This document shows positions 27,201 through 42,200 of a stretch of DNA of 64,000 nucleotides, in pieces. Every line of letters begins with the position of its first letter. Position 1 is the stretch's first letter. The position numbers were made by a program, and so were the translations under genes. The notes under the pieces were generated by a model. The model made no database searches. It was not told the DNA's origin and was given only the letters and a program-made list of their open reading frames with translations. Source of the DNA: Atrina japonica (lineage: Eukaryota; Mollusca; Bivalvia; Pterioida; Pinnidae); NCBI GenBank assembly GCA_030159075.1, contig BROG01000393.1, positions 558,001-622,000 of the forward strand. The letters are read 5' to 3'.

Positions 27201-30200
27201 GAAATTAAATGTTTCTTTCAGTAGCTGTAATAAATTTACTCTCTTTATCATATTTTATTAGCTGATTATTCATTTGGTGATTTAATATAAAATTTAGATT
27301 ATTCGAATATATTTCAACTCATTTTCTCATTATATCATTTGAGTTTTTGTAAAACTATGGTGTTGTTAATGATATATAGAATATTTCGCGACCAAGTAAA
27401 TAATGGCCAAAATCTTAAAAGTATATACAGAGCATTTTTTTTTAACATTGATTAATTTGCTCATTATGTAAATAATAAAATCAGAGTATGATTTACCAAT
27501 TAAATGTTTTTAGTTATAATGTCAATGTGTAGTTTGTCCTTGTTTTTCTGTATTTCATGTTTCAAAATATGGTACATATCTAAATCAGAGCTGAACGAAA
27601 GATTGAATATCCAAGATTAGAAATAGGCAGTATTCTACCAATTTTTAAATATAAAAAAATCTCAGATACCAAAGTATAAATCAATAGAATGTCCAGGACA
27701 TAGATACAAATCCGGTAAAAATGGACAAACACGGACCTCTGTAAACCAAGAGGTGGGATCAGGTGTCATGGAGGAGTAAGCATCCCCTGTCGACCGGTCA
27801 CATCCTCCGTTGTATTTTTTATTTTGACGTTAATATACTTCCAATGTTTACTGGCTAAAGAAATGGCGGCTACGTAACCAGATACTTGTCATATGCTATA
27901 AATTCTTCTGGGCTCTATCTATTCTAGAAGTATTTACAGATAGTGCCAATTTGTATAAAACCGGCACCCCACTTGTATGGGGGAGGGTCCAGAGCAGCCC
28001 AACAACATTAAACTTAATCTAAGTACCAAATAAAAAAAAGGAAAAGGAAATAAGCTAGAACGTTTCTGATCAAAACGGTGAACCTACGGGATTTACACTC
28101 ATCAACTGCTTTCAGTTATTAATATTTTCCGGATTGAGGGGAATGTTTTCTATATAGAAACATTTCCATGGGGACATTTTTTATATAGAAAAACTTTCCA
28201 CGCGGGCTCCAATCGGAAGGGTTTATATATAACACCGGCTCCAGGTATATAGGAGAAAACACACGATTAATGTATGATATTATATAACAAACAGACGATT
28301 TTTAAGCATTCGGGTAAGATATAAACAAAATACCAAAGTTATAATACCCAATTGTCAATTATACTTTAGTTGAACTCCAATTTTAAATAGATTTTCTAAA
28401 ATGAAAGTGGTATCAGACAAGCCCAAATACTAAATCTAAACGAATAGTCAAAACCCATCTAAGAGTAATCACTGTAAAAAGAAGTTTAATTAAAGATAAT
28501 TGTCCTTGATTTTGGAAAGGCTTTCGATTCAATCTCTTGGAAATTCATTCTAAGTATTAAAGTATTTTGATTTTGGGACATATTTCATAAATATTTTAAG
28601 GTAATTCTATGACATAAAATTAAGTGTGATTCAATATGGTATTTTTCAGAATCTATAAAAATTGTTTGCGGATGCAGACATCGTCATACATTTTTCTTTT
28701 ATGCGTTGAAATGATGGTTCGCATGATTAGAAAGAATAAAAATATTACAGGAATTAGTCTATTTGCTCATCTATATAAGCTTATTCAATATGCAGAAGAC
28801 ACAATTCTTCTTTTGGATGGTTCTGCAAAATCTCCTCATTCTTCACTCTCTCTAGTAGATCAATATGCAGAATTCTTTGGATTAAAACCAAATAATAGCA
28901 AAACTAAATGCATCTAAATAGGTATGCTAATAGAGATAAACCTTGGATATGCCCCAAAGTATGATATTGTATAGTCACGTGATTCTTTTACTTTTCTTGG
29001 AATTACTTTCACTGTAGACTTGAAAAAAATAAAATGTTTATAAATTAAAAGATAAATTAGGTTTTATAAGAAAACTAACTGTAGGAAGTTCTAAAAGAAA
29101 TATATCTACCATAGGAAGAATCACAGTTGTTAAAACTCTGTTTACCAATCTTAATATCTTTTTTATAACATTACCAAATTCCGATTCAAAAATAATTTCC
29201 AAATTAAATGCAATATTCTTAAAATATATAAGGAATTCTATGGCAGATAATCTAGAAAATATCTAACTTGAGATTTTTCTGATGGAGTCTTAAAAATGAT
29301 AAATTTGAATAGTTTCATGAAGGATCTAAACTTACATGGATCAGAAGATCTGAAACGGTCAATACCTCATGGAAAAACTTATTAAATGATACACTTCCAG
29401 ATTCATTCTCATTTTATCATATTTTAGGCTGTAATTACTTAAAGGGAAATTGTAAATACATCCTTTTTGGAAAGATGTTTTTGAATCTTAGACTTTAGAA
29501 ATACTGTAAAGGAAGGCATTTTGGTTACTTCTATTGGGTAAAATGAAATTTGATAAAAAGGAAATTTTCATCGTCAGTTTGTTTCATAAAGGAATATGAT
29601 TTATTAATGATTTCCAAAATGAAAATTTAGATTTTCTAAGTGTTGAAAGTTTTAATGAAAACTTTCATTTAAATTCTGATTTACATACTTATTGAAGCAT
29701 TGTTGGACATATACAATATTTCAAGAAAAATGAATATGATATTACTCAGAATTACATTTTTGTCTACAGGTATATAATTAAGAAATACCTAAATACTATC
29801 TTGTCAAATACTAACGGCTGTCAAATTATATATAATCACTTTATTTCTGCAACAGAAGAAAAACCAGAAACAAACTTAAAGGGAAAATATTCAGAACCTT
29901 AATATAGGGCCTGTAATTGATGGCAAATCACTTATGTTACTTCATTTAAAGTGACTAAGGACTCGAAATTACATTGGCTACAATATAGATTAATTAACAG
30001 AATACTGGCAACACACTTATACTTAATTAAAATTGAATATATTGAATCAAATTTGTGTACGTTCTGTAAGCAAGAAAAAGAAACTATCTTGCATCTTTAT
30101 ACGGGTTGCAGGTTATTAAGTAATCTATGGCTGAATTTGAAAGAATGTATCAGTGAAAAGTCTCAACAAATTTCACAACTTACTATTCGTTAGCAATGCG

Positions 30201-33200
30201 GTGAAATCGGTGAAAAGGTCAAGCTTAATGAGAATTCATCAGTTACTTTTTGTTCTAATAGGTGACAGTGAGTCGCTGTATAAAGTCGTAATTACGAATA
30301 CTGTCTACCATTATTGAGGGGGGTTTCGTATAGATTAACAATATTCCCGAGTTAACTATAAATCTATAAAACTAGTGGCGATTTCAAGCGCTCATATACG
30401 TATTTCTGCGTTAGCAATTCATTAGCAAGTCGTTTGGCTGTCAGAATAAACCATATATAATCGGACTATGTCCTGGCATAACGTTAAAAACAACGCAGTA
30501 TTTAATTGTACATTAAATGTTTCAGATGCCCAAAATACTGAGATCATCGTGTGCGGGAATAAGAGTAAATTAATATCATGTACCGGGAATGAAATCATAC
30601 ACATCGAATCAGCGAAGTATGGCTGGTCTGACAAAACATCGTGTCCTACAATACAATCATGGATGAAAAATACAAAATGTGAAGATACCACGTCTAAATT
30701 TCTAGCTGGCATCGGAACGAAATGCAAAGGGGAAAATAAATGTCAATTACATGTTAGTAATTCTGTGCTTGGTGATCCATGTGTTGGAACTTATAAGTAC
30801 TTGAACGTGCGGTATACATGTAAACGTAAGTATGCCTATTCATCTAGTGAACAGATTTTTTTTTGAGTTAAATTTGTCAAAATAAACGTTTTATTGTGAT
30901 TCCTTTGTATATGAATTCACTTAAGTATTTCCAAAATATTCATTTTATCAAAATCCTGTATATCCGTACAGCGATCGGACCTTAGAACAAAGATGCTGTA
31001 TCAAAATATTATAAACCTTATTAATGTACTAGGAATATGCAGTTATGTCGAACACTGGACAAACAAAGACACTCAGGACATTCAAAGGTGAAATCATGTA
31101 TTTTAGAGAAGTAATCATACCATGTTGACCAGTCGCTATACATAATCATGTTCTTTGTATTTCTAGTTAATAGAGTGAAAAGGTCTTTGCGTTCGAAAAG
31201 AAGTAGAAGACGAAGGCGACGTCGTAAGTCAATCATAATTATAGGTTACGCTTTTTAAAAGATATAAAAAATTAATTATAAAAGACACAAACATTTGTCA
31301 GAAAACTTGCTGTGTGTCATTTCTACGATATTATCAACATTCACTATGATCGTACGCATTTCCGATTTCACAAAATATTTAGAGGAGGAATCATGTGCTT
31401 TGAAGGAATATACATCCCCTGTAGATTTGTGACTGTCCGTATTCATGTTCTTTGTATTATTGTAGGTAAAAGCATGAGGTTTAGGCGTCGGGTCAGGAGA
31501 AGAAGAATACGACGACGTCGTAAGTAAATCTTAATTTTAATGTTGTTGCAGAGATTTTATTATGTGTCTGTCTTGGTACCATAAAACTCGCAATAAAGAA
31601 ATTCCTTTCCACACCGAGAATAGGCTGATCTGTTTAAAATATAAAAAATTCAGATACCAAAGTATAAATCAATAGAATGTCCAGGACATAGATAAGAATC
31701 CGGTAAAAATGGACAAACACGGTCCTCTGGAAACCAAGAGGTGGCATCAGGTGTCATGGAGGAATAAGCATCCCCTGTCGACCGGTCACACCCGCCGTGA
31801 GTCCACAGTCAAGTCCAATGAAACAAGTTAGGAGTGTATTCTCGTCACAATTGGTACAGACGTCTCAACAACCGCCAACGAAAAGGCAACTCAACATTTC
31901 ACTTAGTGAAACAGAGTAGTCGCAAACAAAACTATCAAAACTAATACTGGAAAAAATTATCTCTAAGACCGCTTAGCCAGAACACTTAGTACCCCCATAA
32001 GCACGTCTAAGATCTGAATTCCGACACCGGATTCTAGCCCAGGCTTTTGAAAGATATAATATTGACCATAATTAACCTAGATGTTATTGTTGATAACATC
32101 AAAATTGTCAAAATTCACTGTGTCCGTACTGTTCGTAAAACGTCTGTATAATCTGTCCCAGATATCCTTTTCGGCTGCATTTATAATGATAATATTTAAT
32201 GAAATATCCTGTATCACTTAATAAAGTTTGATTTATAGCAATCAATACACGTGCCCACATCCGTTTAATCCAAATTTGACACAAACATTTGTCAGAAAAC
32301 TTGCTGTGTGTCATTTCTACGATATTATCAACATTCACTATGATCGTACGCATTTCCGATTTCACAAAATATTTAGAGGAGGAATCATGTGCTTTGAAGG
32401 AATATAAATCCCCTGTAGATTTGTGACTGTCCGTATTCATGTTCTTTGTATTATTGTAGGTAAAATCATGAGGTTTAGGCGTCGGGGTCAGGAGAAGAAG
32501 AATACGACGACGTCGTAAGTAAATCTTAATTTTAATGTTGTTGCAGAGAATTTATTATGTGTCTGTCTTGGTACCATAAAACTCGCAATAAAGAAATTCC
32601 TTTCCACACCGAGAATAGGCTGATCTTTTTAAAATATAAAAATTTCAGATACCAAAGTATAAATCAATAGAATGTCCAGGACATAGATACAAATCCGGTA
32701 AAAATGGACAAACACGGACCTTTGGAAATATTATAAACATAATACCAAAGTTATATTGAAACCAAGATATGGGATCAGGTGCCATTGAGGAGTAAGCATC
32801 CCCTGTCGACCGGTCACACCCGCCGTGAGTCCACAGTCAAGTGCAATGAAACAAGTTAGGAGTGTATTCTCGTCACAATTGGTACAGACGTCTCAACAAC
32901 CGCCAACGAAAAGGCAACGCAACATTTCACTTAGTGAAACAGAGTAGTCGCAAACAAAACTATTAAAACTAATACTGGAAAAAATTCTCTCTAAAACCGC
33001 ATAGCCAGAACACTTAGTACCCCCATAAGCACGTGTAAGATCTGAATTCCGACACCGGATTCTAGCCCAAACTTTTGAAAGATATAATATTGACCATAAT
33101 TAACCTAGATGTTATGGTTGATAACATGAAAATTGTCAAAATTCACTGTGACTGTTCGTAAAACGTCTGTATAATCTGTCCCAGATATCCTTTTCGGCTG

Positions 33201-36200
33201 CATTTATAATGATAATATTTAATGAAATATCCTGTATCACTTAATAAAGTTTGATTTATAGCAATCAATACACGTGCCCACATCCGTTTAATCCAAATTT
33301 GACACAAACATTTGTCAGAAAACTTGCTGTGTGTCATTTCTACGATATTATCAACATTCACTATGGTCGTACGCATTTCCGATTTCACAAAATACATTTG
33401 CTTTGAAGGAATATAAATCCTCTGTAGATTTGTGACTGTCCGTATTCATGTTCTTTGTATTATTGTAGGTAAAATCATGAGGTTTAGGCGTCGGGTCAGG
33501 AGAAGAAGAATACGACGACGTCGTAAGTAAATCTTAATTTTAATGTTGTTGCAGAGAATTTATTATGTGTCTGTCTTGGTACCATAAAACTCGCAATAAA
33601 GAAATTTCTTTCCACACCGAGAATAGGCTGATCTTTTTAAAATATAAAAATTTCAGATACCAAAGTATAAATCAATAGAATGTCCAGGACATAGATACAA
33701 ATCCGGTAAAAATGGACAAACACGGACCTTTGGAAATATTATAAACATAATACCAAAGTTATATTGAAACCAAGAGGTGGGATCAGGTGCCATGGAGGAG
33801 TAAGCATCCCCAGTCGACCGGTCACACCCGCCGTGAGTCCACAGTCAAGTCCAATGAAACAAGTGAGGAGTGTATCCTCGTCACAATTGGTACAGACGTC
33901 TCAACAACCGCCAACGAAAAGGCAACTCAACATTTCACTTAGTGAAACAGAGTAGTCGCAAACAAAACTATTAAAACTAATACTGGAAAAAATTCTCTCT
34001 AAGACCGCTTAGCCAGAACACTGAGGACCCCCATAAGCACGTCTAAGAACTGAATTCCGACACCGGATTCTAGCCCAAACTTTTGAAAGATATGATATTG
34101 ACCATAATTAACCTAGATGTTATTGTTGATAACATCAAAATTGTCAAAATTCACTGTGTCCGTACTGTTCGTAAAAGGTCTGTATAATCTGTCCCAGAAA
34201 TCCTTTTCGGCTGCATTTATAATGATAATATTTAATGAAATATCCTGTATCCCTTAATAAAATTTGATTTATAGCAATCAATACACGTGCCCACATCCGT
34301 TTAATCCAAATTTGACACAAACATTTGTCAGAAAACTTGCTGTGTGTCATTTCGACGATATTATCAACATTCACTATGATCGTACGCATTTCCGATTTCA
34401 CAAAATATTGAGAGGAGGAATCAAGTGCTTTGAAGGAATATAAATCCCCTGTAGATTTGTGACTATCCGTATTCATGTTCTTTGTATTATTGTAGGTAAA
34501 AACATGAGGTTTAGGCGTCGGGTCAGGAGAAGAAGAATACGACGACGTCGTGAGTAAATCTTAATTTTAATGTTGTTGCAGATAATTTATTATGTGTCTG
34601 TCTTGGTACCATAAAACTCGCAATAAAGAAATTCCTTTCCACATCGAGGATAGGCTGATCTTTTTAAAATATAAAAATTTCAGATACCAAAGTATAAATC
34701 AATAGAGTGTCCAGGACATAGATACAAATCCGGTAAAAATGGACAAACACGGACCTCTGGAAACCAAGAGGTGGGATCAGGTGCCATGGAGGATTAAGCA
34801 TCCCCTGTCGACCGGTCACACCCGCCGTGAGTCCACAGTCAAGTCCAATGAAACCAATTGAGGAGTGTATCTTCGTCACAATTGGTACAGACGTCTCAAC
34901 AAACGCCAACGAAAAGGCAACTCAACATTTCACTTAGTGAAAACAGAGTAGTCGCAAACAAAACTATTAAAACTAATAATGAAAAAAATTCTCTCTAAGA
35001 CCGCATAGCCAGAACACTTAGTACCCCCCATAAGCACGTCTAAGATCTGAATTCCGACACCGGATTCTAGCCCAGGCTTTTGAAAGATATGATATTGAAC
35101 ATAATTAACCTAGATTTATTGTTTATAACATGAAAATTGTCAAAATTCACTGTGTCCGTACTGTTCGTAAAACGTCTGTATAATCTGTGCCAGATATCCT
35201 TTTCGGCTGCATTTATAATGATAATATTTAATGAAATATCCTGTATCCCTTAATATAATTTGATTTATAGCAATCAATACACGTGCCCACATCCGTTTAA
35301 TCCAAATTTGACACAAACATTTGTCAGAAAATTTGCTGTGTGTCATTTCTACGATATTATCAACATTCACTATGATCGTACGCATTTCCGATTTCACAAA
35401 ATATTTAGAGGAGGAATCATGTGCTTTGAAGGAATATAAATCCCCTGTAGATTTGTGACTATCCGTATTCATGTTCTTTGTATTATTGTAGGTAAAAGCA
35501 TGACGTTTAGGCGTCGTATCAGGAGAAGAAGAATACGACGACGTCGTGAGTAAATCTTAATTTTAATGTTGTTGCAGAGAATTTATTATGTGTCTGTCTT
35601 ATACCATAAAACTCGCAATAAAGAAATTCCTTTCCACACCGAGTATAGTCTGATCTTTTGAAAACTAATACTGGAAAAAAATTCTCTCTAAGACCGCTTA
35701 GCCAGAACACTTAGTACCCCCATAAGCACGTCTAAAATCTGAATTCCGACACCGGATTCTAGCCCAAGCTTTTGAAAGATATAATATTGACCATAATTAA
35801 CCTAGATTTATTGTTGATAACATCAAAATTGTCAAAATTCACTGTGACTGTTCGTAAAACGTCTGTATAATCTGTCCCAGATATCCTTTTCGGCTGCATT
35901 TATAATGATAATATTTAATGAAATATCCTGTATCCCTTAATAAAATTTGATTTATAGCAATCAATACACGTGCCCACATCCGTTAAATCCAAATTTGACA
36001 CAAACATTTGTCAGAAAACTTGCTGTGTGTCATTTCGACGATATTATCAACATTCACTATGATCGTACGCATTTCCGATTTCACAAAATATTTAGAGGAG
36101 GAATCAAGTGCTTTGAAGGAATGTAAATCCCCTGTAGATTTGTGACTATCCGTATTCATGTTCTTTGTATTATTGTAGGTAAAAAACATGAGGTTTAGGC

Positions 36201-39200
36201 GTCGGTTCAGGAGAAGAAGAATACGACGACGTCGTGAGTAAATCTTAATTTTAATGTTGTTGCAGAGAATTTATTATGTGTCTGTCTTATACCATAAAAC
36301 TCGCAATAAAGAAATTCCTTTCCACATCGAGGATAGGCTGATCTTTTTAAAATATAAAAATTTCAGATACCAAAGTATAAATCAATAGAGTGTCCAGGAC
36401 ATAGATACAAATCCGGTAAAAATGGACAAACACGGACCTCTGGAAACCAAGAGATGGGATCAGGTGCCATGGAGGATTAAGCATCCCCTGTCGACCGGTC
36501 ACACCCGCCGTGAGTCCACAGTCAAGTCCAATGAAACAATTGAGGAGTGTATCTTCGTCACAATTGGTACAGACGTCTCAACAACCGCCAACGAAAAGGC
36601 AACTCAACATTTCACTTAGTGAAACAGAGTAGTCGCAAACAAAACTATTAAAACTAATAATGGAAAAAATTCTCTCTAAGACCGCATAGCCAGAACACTT
36701 AGTACCCCCATAAGCACGTCTAAGATCTGAATTCCGACACCGGATTCTAGCCCAGGCTTTTGAAAGATATGATATTGAACATAATTAACCTAGATTTATT
36801 GTTTATAACATGAAAATTGTCAAAATTCACTGTGTCCGTACTGTTCGTAAAACGTCTGTATAATCTGTGCCAGATATCCTTTTCGGCTGCATTTATAATG
36901 ATAATATTTAATGAAATATCCTGTATCCCTTAATATAATTTGATTTATAGCAATCAATACACGTGCCCACATCCGTTTAATCCAAATTTGACACAAACAT
37001 TTGTCAGAAAATTTGCTGTGTGTCATTTCTACGATATTATCAACATTCACTATGATCGTACGCATTTCCGATTTCACAAAATATTTAGAGGAGGGAATCA
37101 TGTGCTTTGAAGGAATATAAATCCCCTGTAGATTTGTGACTATCCGTATTCATGTTCTTTGTATTATTGTAGGTAAAAGCATGACGTTTAGGCGTCGTAT
37201 CAGGAGAAGAAGAATACGACGACGTCGTGAGTAAATCTTAATTTTAATGTTGTTGCAGAGAATTTATTATGTGTCTGTCTTATACCATAAAACTCGCAAT
37301 AAAGAAATTCCTTTCCACACCGAGTATAGTCTGATCTTTTGAAAACTAATACTGGAAAAAATTCTCTCTAAGACCGCTTAGCCAGAACACTTAGTACCCC
37401 CATAAGCACGTCTAAAATCTGAATTCCGACACCGGATTCTAGCCCAAGCTTTTGAAAGATATAATATTGACCATAATTAACCTAGATTTATTGTTGATAA
37501 CATCAAAATTGTCAAAATTCACTGTGACTGTTCGTAAAACGTCTGTATAATCTGTCCCAGATATCCTTTTCGGCTGCATTTATAATGATAATATTTAATG
37601 AAATATCCTGTATCCCTTAATAAAATTTGATTTATAGCAATCAATACACGTGCCCACATCCGTTAAATCCAAATTTGACACAAACATTTGTCAGAAAACT
37701 TGCTGTGTGTCATTTCGACGATATTATCAACATTCACTATGATCGTACGCATTTCCGATTTCACAAAATATTTAGAGGAGGAATCAAGTGCTTTGAAGGA
37801 ATGTAAATCCCCTGTAGATTTGTGACTATCCGTATTCATGTTCTTTGTATTATTGTAGGTAAAAACATGAGGTTTAGGCGTCGGTTCAGGAGAAGAAGAA
37901 TACGACGACGTCGTGAGTAAATCTTAATTTTAATGTTGTTGCAGAGAATTTATTATGTGTCTGTCTTATACCATAAAACTCGCAATAAAGAAATCCCTTT
38001 CCACATCGAGGATAGGCTGATCTTTTTAAAATATAAAAATTTCAGATACCAAAGTATAAATCAATAGAGTGTCCAGGACATAGATACAAATCCGGTAAAA
38101 ATGGACAAACACGGACCTCTGGAAACCAAGAGATGGGATCAGGTGCCATGGAGGATTAAGCATCCCCTGTCGACCGGTCACACCCGCCGTGAGTCCACAG
38201 TCAAGTCCAATGAAACAATTGAGGAGTGTATCTTCGTCACAATTGGTACAGACGTCTCAACAACCGCCAACGAAAAGGCAACTCAACATTTCACTTAGTG
38301 AAACAGAGTAGTCGCAAACAAAACTATTAAAACTAATAATGGAAAAAATTCTCTCTAAGACCGCATAGCCAGAACACTTAGTACCCCCATAAGCACGTCT
38401 AAGATCTGAATTCCGACACCGGATTCTAGCCCAGGCTTTTGAAAGATATGATATTGAACATAATTAACCTAGATTTATTGTTTATAACATGAAAATTGTC
38501 AAAATACACTGTGTCCGTACTGTTCGTAAAACGTCTGTATAATCTGTGCCAGATATCCTTTTCGGCTGCATTTATAATGATAATATTTAATGAAATATCC
38601 TGTATCCCTTAATATAATTTGATTTATAGCAATCAATACACGTGCCCACATCCGTTTAATCCAAATTTGACACAAACATTTGTCAGAAAATTTGCTGTGT
38701 GTCATTTCTACGATATTATCAACATTCACTATGATCGTACGCATTTCCGATTTCACAAAATATTTAGAGGAGGAATCATGTGCTTTGAAGGAATATAAAT
38801 CCCCTGTAGATTTGTGACTATCCGTATTCATGTTCTTTGTATTATTGTAGGTAAAAGCATGACGTTTAGGCGTCGTATCAGGAGAAGAAGAAATACGACG
38901 ACGTCGTGAGTAAATCTTAATTTTAATGTTGTTGCAGAGAATTTATTATGTGTCTGTCTTATACCATAAAACTCGCAATAAAGAAATTCCTTTTCCACAC
39001 CGAGTATAGTCTGATCTTTTGAAAACTAATACTGGAAAAAATTCTCTCTAAGACCGCTTAGCCAGAACACTTAGTACCCCCATAAGCACGTCTAAAATCT
39101 GAATTCCGACACCGGATTCTAGCCCAAGCTTTTGAAAGATATAATATTGACCATAATTAACCTAGATTTATTGTTGATAACATCAAAATTGTCAAAATTC

Positions 39201-42200
39201 ACTGTGACTGTTCGTAAAACGTCTGTATAATCTGTCCCAGATATCCTTTTCGGCTGCATTTATAATGATAATATTTAATGAAATATCCTGTATCCCTTAA
39301 TAAAATTTGATTTATAGCAATCAATACACGTGCCCACATCCGTTTAAATCCAAATTTGACACAAAACATTTGTCAGAAAACTTGCTGTGTGTCATTTCGA
39401 CGATATTATCAACATTCACTATGATCGTACGCATTTCCGATTTCACAAAATATTTAGAGGAGGAATCAAGTGCTTTGAAGGAATGTAAATCCCCTGTAGA
39501 TTTGTGACTATCCGTATTCATGTTCTTTGTATTATTGTAGGTAAAAACATGAGGTTTAGGCGTCGGTTCAGGAGAAGAAGAATACGACGACGTCGTGAGT
39601 AAATCTTAATTTTAATGTTGTTGCAGAGAATTTATTATGTGTCTGTCTTATACCATAAAACTCGCAATAAAGAAATTCCTTTCCACATCGAGGATAGGCT
39701 GATCTTTTTAAAATATAAAAATTTCAGATACCAAAGTATAAATCAATAGAGTGTCCAGGACATAGATAAAAATCCCGTAAAAATGGACAAACACGGTCCT
39801 CTGGAAACCAAGAGATGGGATCAGGTGTCATGGAGGAATAAGCATCCCCTGTCGACCGGTCACACCCGCCGTGAGTCCACAGTCAAGTGCAATGAAACAA
39901 GTTAGGAGTGTATTCTCGTCACAATTGGTACAGACGTCTCAACAACCGCCAACGAAAAGGCAACTCAACATTTCACTTAGTGAAACAGAGTAGTCGCAAA
40001 CAAAACTATTAAAACTAATACTGGAAAAAATTCTCTCTAAAACCGCTTAGCCAGAACACTTAGTACCCCCATAAGCACGTCTAAGATCTGAATTCCGACA
40101 CCGGATTCTAGCCCAAGCTTTTGAAAGATATAATATTGACCATAATTAACCTAGATGTTATTGTTGATAACATCAAAATTGTCAAAATTCACTGTGTCCG
40201 TACTGTCCGTAAAACGTCTGTATAATCTGTCCCAGATATCCTTTTCGGCTGCATTTATAATGATAATATTGAATGAAATACCCTGTATCCCTTAATAAAA
40301 TTTGATTTATAGCAATCAATACACGTGCCCACATCCGTTTAATCCAAATTTGACACAAACATTTGTCAGAAATTTGCTGTGTGTCATTTCTACGATATTA
40401 TCAACATTCACTATGATCGTACGCATTTCCGATTTCACAAAATATTTAGAGGAGGAATCAAGTGCTTTGAAGGAATATAAATCCCCTGTAGATTTGTGAC
40501 TATCCGTATTCATGTTCTTTGTATTATTGTAGGTAAAAGCATGAGGTTTAGGCGTCGGGTCAGGAGAAGAAGAATACGACGACGTCGTGAGTAAATCTTA
40601 ATTTTTAATGTTGTTGCAGAGAATTTATTATGTGTCTGTCTTATACCATAAAACTCGCAATAAAGAAATTTCCTTTCCACACCGAGTATAGTCTGATCTT
40701 TTTGAAAACTAATACTGGAAAAAATTCTCTCTAAGACCCGCTTAGCCAGAACACTTAGTACCCCCATAAGCACGTCTAAAATCTGAATTCCGACACCGGA
40801 TTCTAGCCCAAGCTTTTGAAAGATATAATATTGACCATAATTAACCTAGATTTATTGTTGATAACATCAAAATTGTCAAAATTCACTGTGACTGTTCGTA
40901 AAACGTCTGTATAATCTGTCCCAGATATCCTTTTCGGCTGCATTTATAATGATAATATTTAATGAAATATCCTGTATCCCTTAATAAAAATTTATTTAAG
41001 CAATCTATACAAGTGCCCACATCTGTTAAATCAAATTTGACACAAACATTTGTCAGAAAACTTGCTGTGTGTAATTTACCCGATGTCTGCGATATTATCA
41101 AAAATTCACTATAATCGTACGCATTTCCGATTTCACAAAATATTTAGAGGAGGAATCAAGTGCTTTGAAGGAATGTAAATCCCCTGTAGATTTGTGACTA
41201 TCCGTATTCATGTTCTTTGTATTATTGTAGGTAAAAACATGAAGTTTAGGCGTCGTGTCAGGAGAAGAAGAATACGACGACTTCGTGAGTAAATCTTAAT
41301 TTTAATGTTGTTGCAGATAATTTATTATGTGTCTGTCTTGGTACCATAAAACTCGCAATAAAGAAATTCCTTTTCACATCGAGTATAGTCTGATCTTTTG
41401 AAAAATATTAAAAATTCAAATTCTCTCTATAAATCCGCTTAGCCAGAACACTTATAAAACCCCCATAAGCATGGTCAAAGATCGGAATTCCGAACACAAG
41501 ATTCTAGGATCAAGCTTTTGAAAGATATAATATGACCATACCGGTAACCTAGATGTCCATTGTTGAGTGCACATCAAAAGTTAGGAGTGTAAAATTCACT
41601 GTGTCAGTACGTGTCCGTAAAACCGTCAACGTAAAATCTGTCCCAACATATCCTTAGTGAAACAGAGTAGTGCAAACATAACTATTAAAACTAATATTGA
41701 AAAAAATACTCTCTAAAAACCCTTAGCCAGAACATTAGTACCCCCATAAGCACGTCAATACATCTGAATTCCGACATCGGATTCTAGCCCAAGCTTTTGA
41801 AAGATAACATTTGACCATAATTAACCTAGATGTTATTGTTGATAACATCAAAATTGTCAAAATTCACTGTGTCCGTACTGTCCTTGTATAATCTGTCCCA
41901 GATATCCTTTTCGGCTGCATTTATAATCTATACCCTGTATCCCTTAATAAAAATTTGATTTATAGCACATTGCCCACATCCGTTTTAATCCAAAATTTGA
42001 CACAATCATTTGTCAGAAAAACTTGCTGTGTGTCATTTCTACGATATTATTTCACTATGATCGTACGCATTTCCGATTTCACAATATTTAGAGGAGGAAT
42101 CAAGTGCTTTGAAGGAATATAAATCCCCTGTAGATTTGTGACTATCCGTATTCATGTTCTTTGTATTATTGTAGGTAAAAGCATGAGGTTTAGGCGTCGG

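Noticed and set aside
30468..30525. ATG at 30,468 as the start of a single-exon lectin gene
   Set aside because: The SUEL domain starts after a strong acceptor at 30,525, the exon fits phase 1 exactly, and the upstream frame has a stop at 30,447 and no signal peptide.
32108..40513. A 110-residue minus-strand open frame repeated in most array units (beginning MNTDSHKSTGDL)
   Set aside because: It lies in the intron part of each unit opposite the exon. Differences between copies are mostly amino-acid changing and several copies are broken by one-base changes. It has no domain and its repetition follows from the array.
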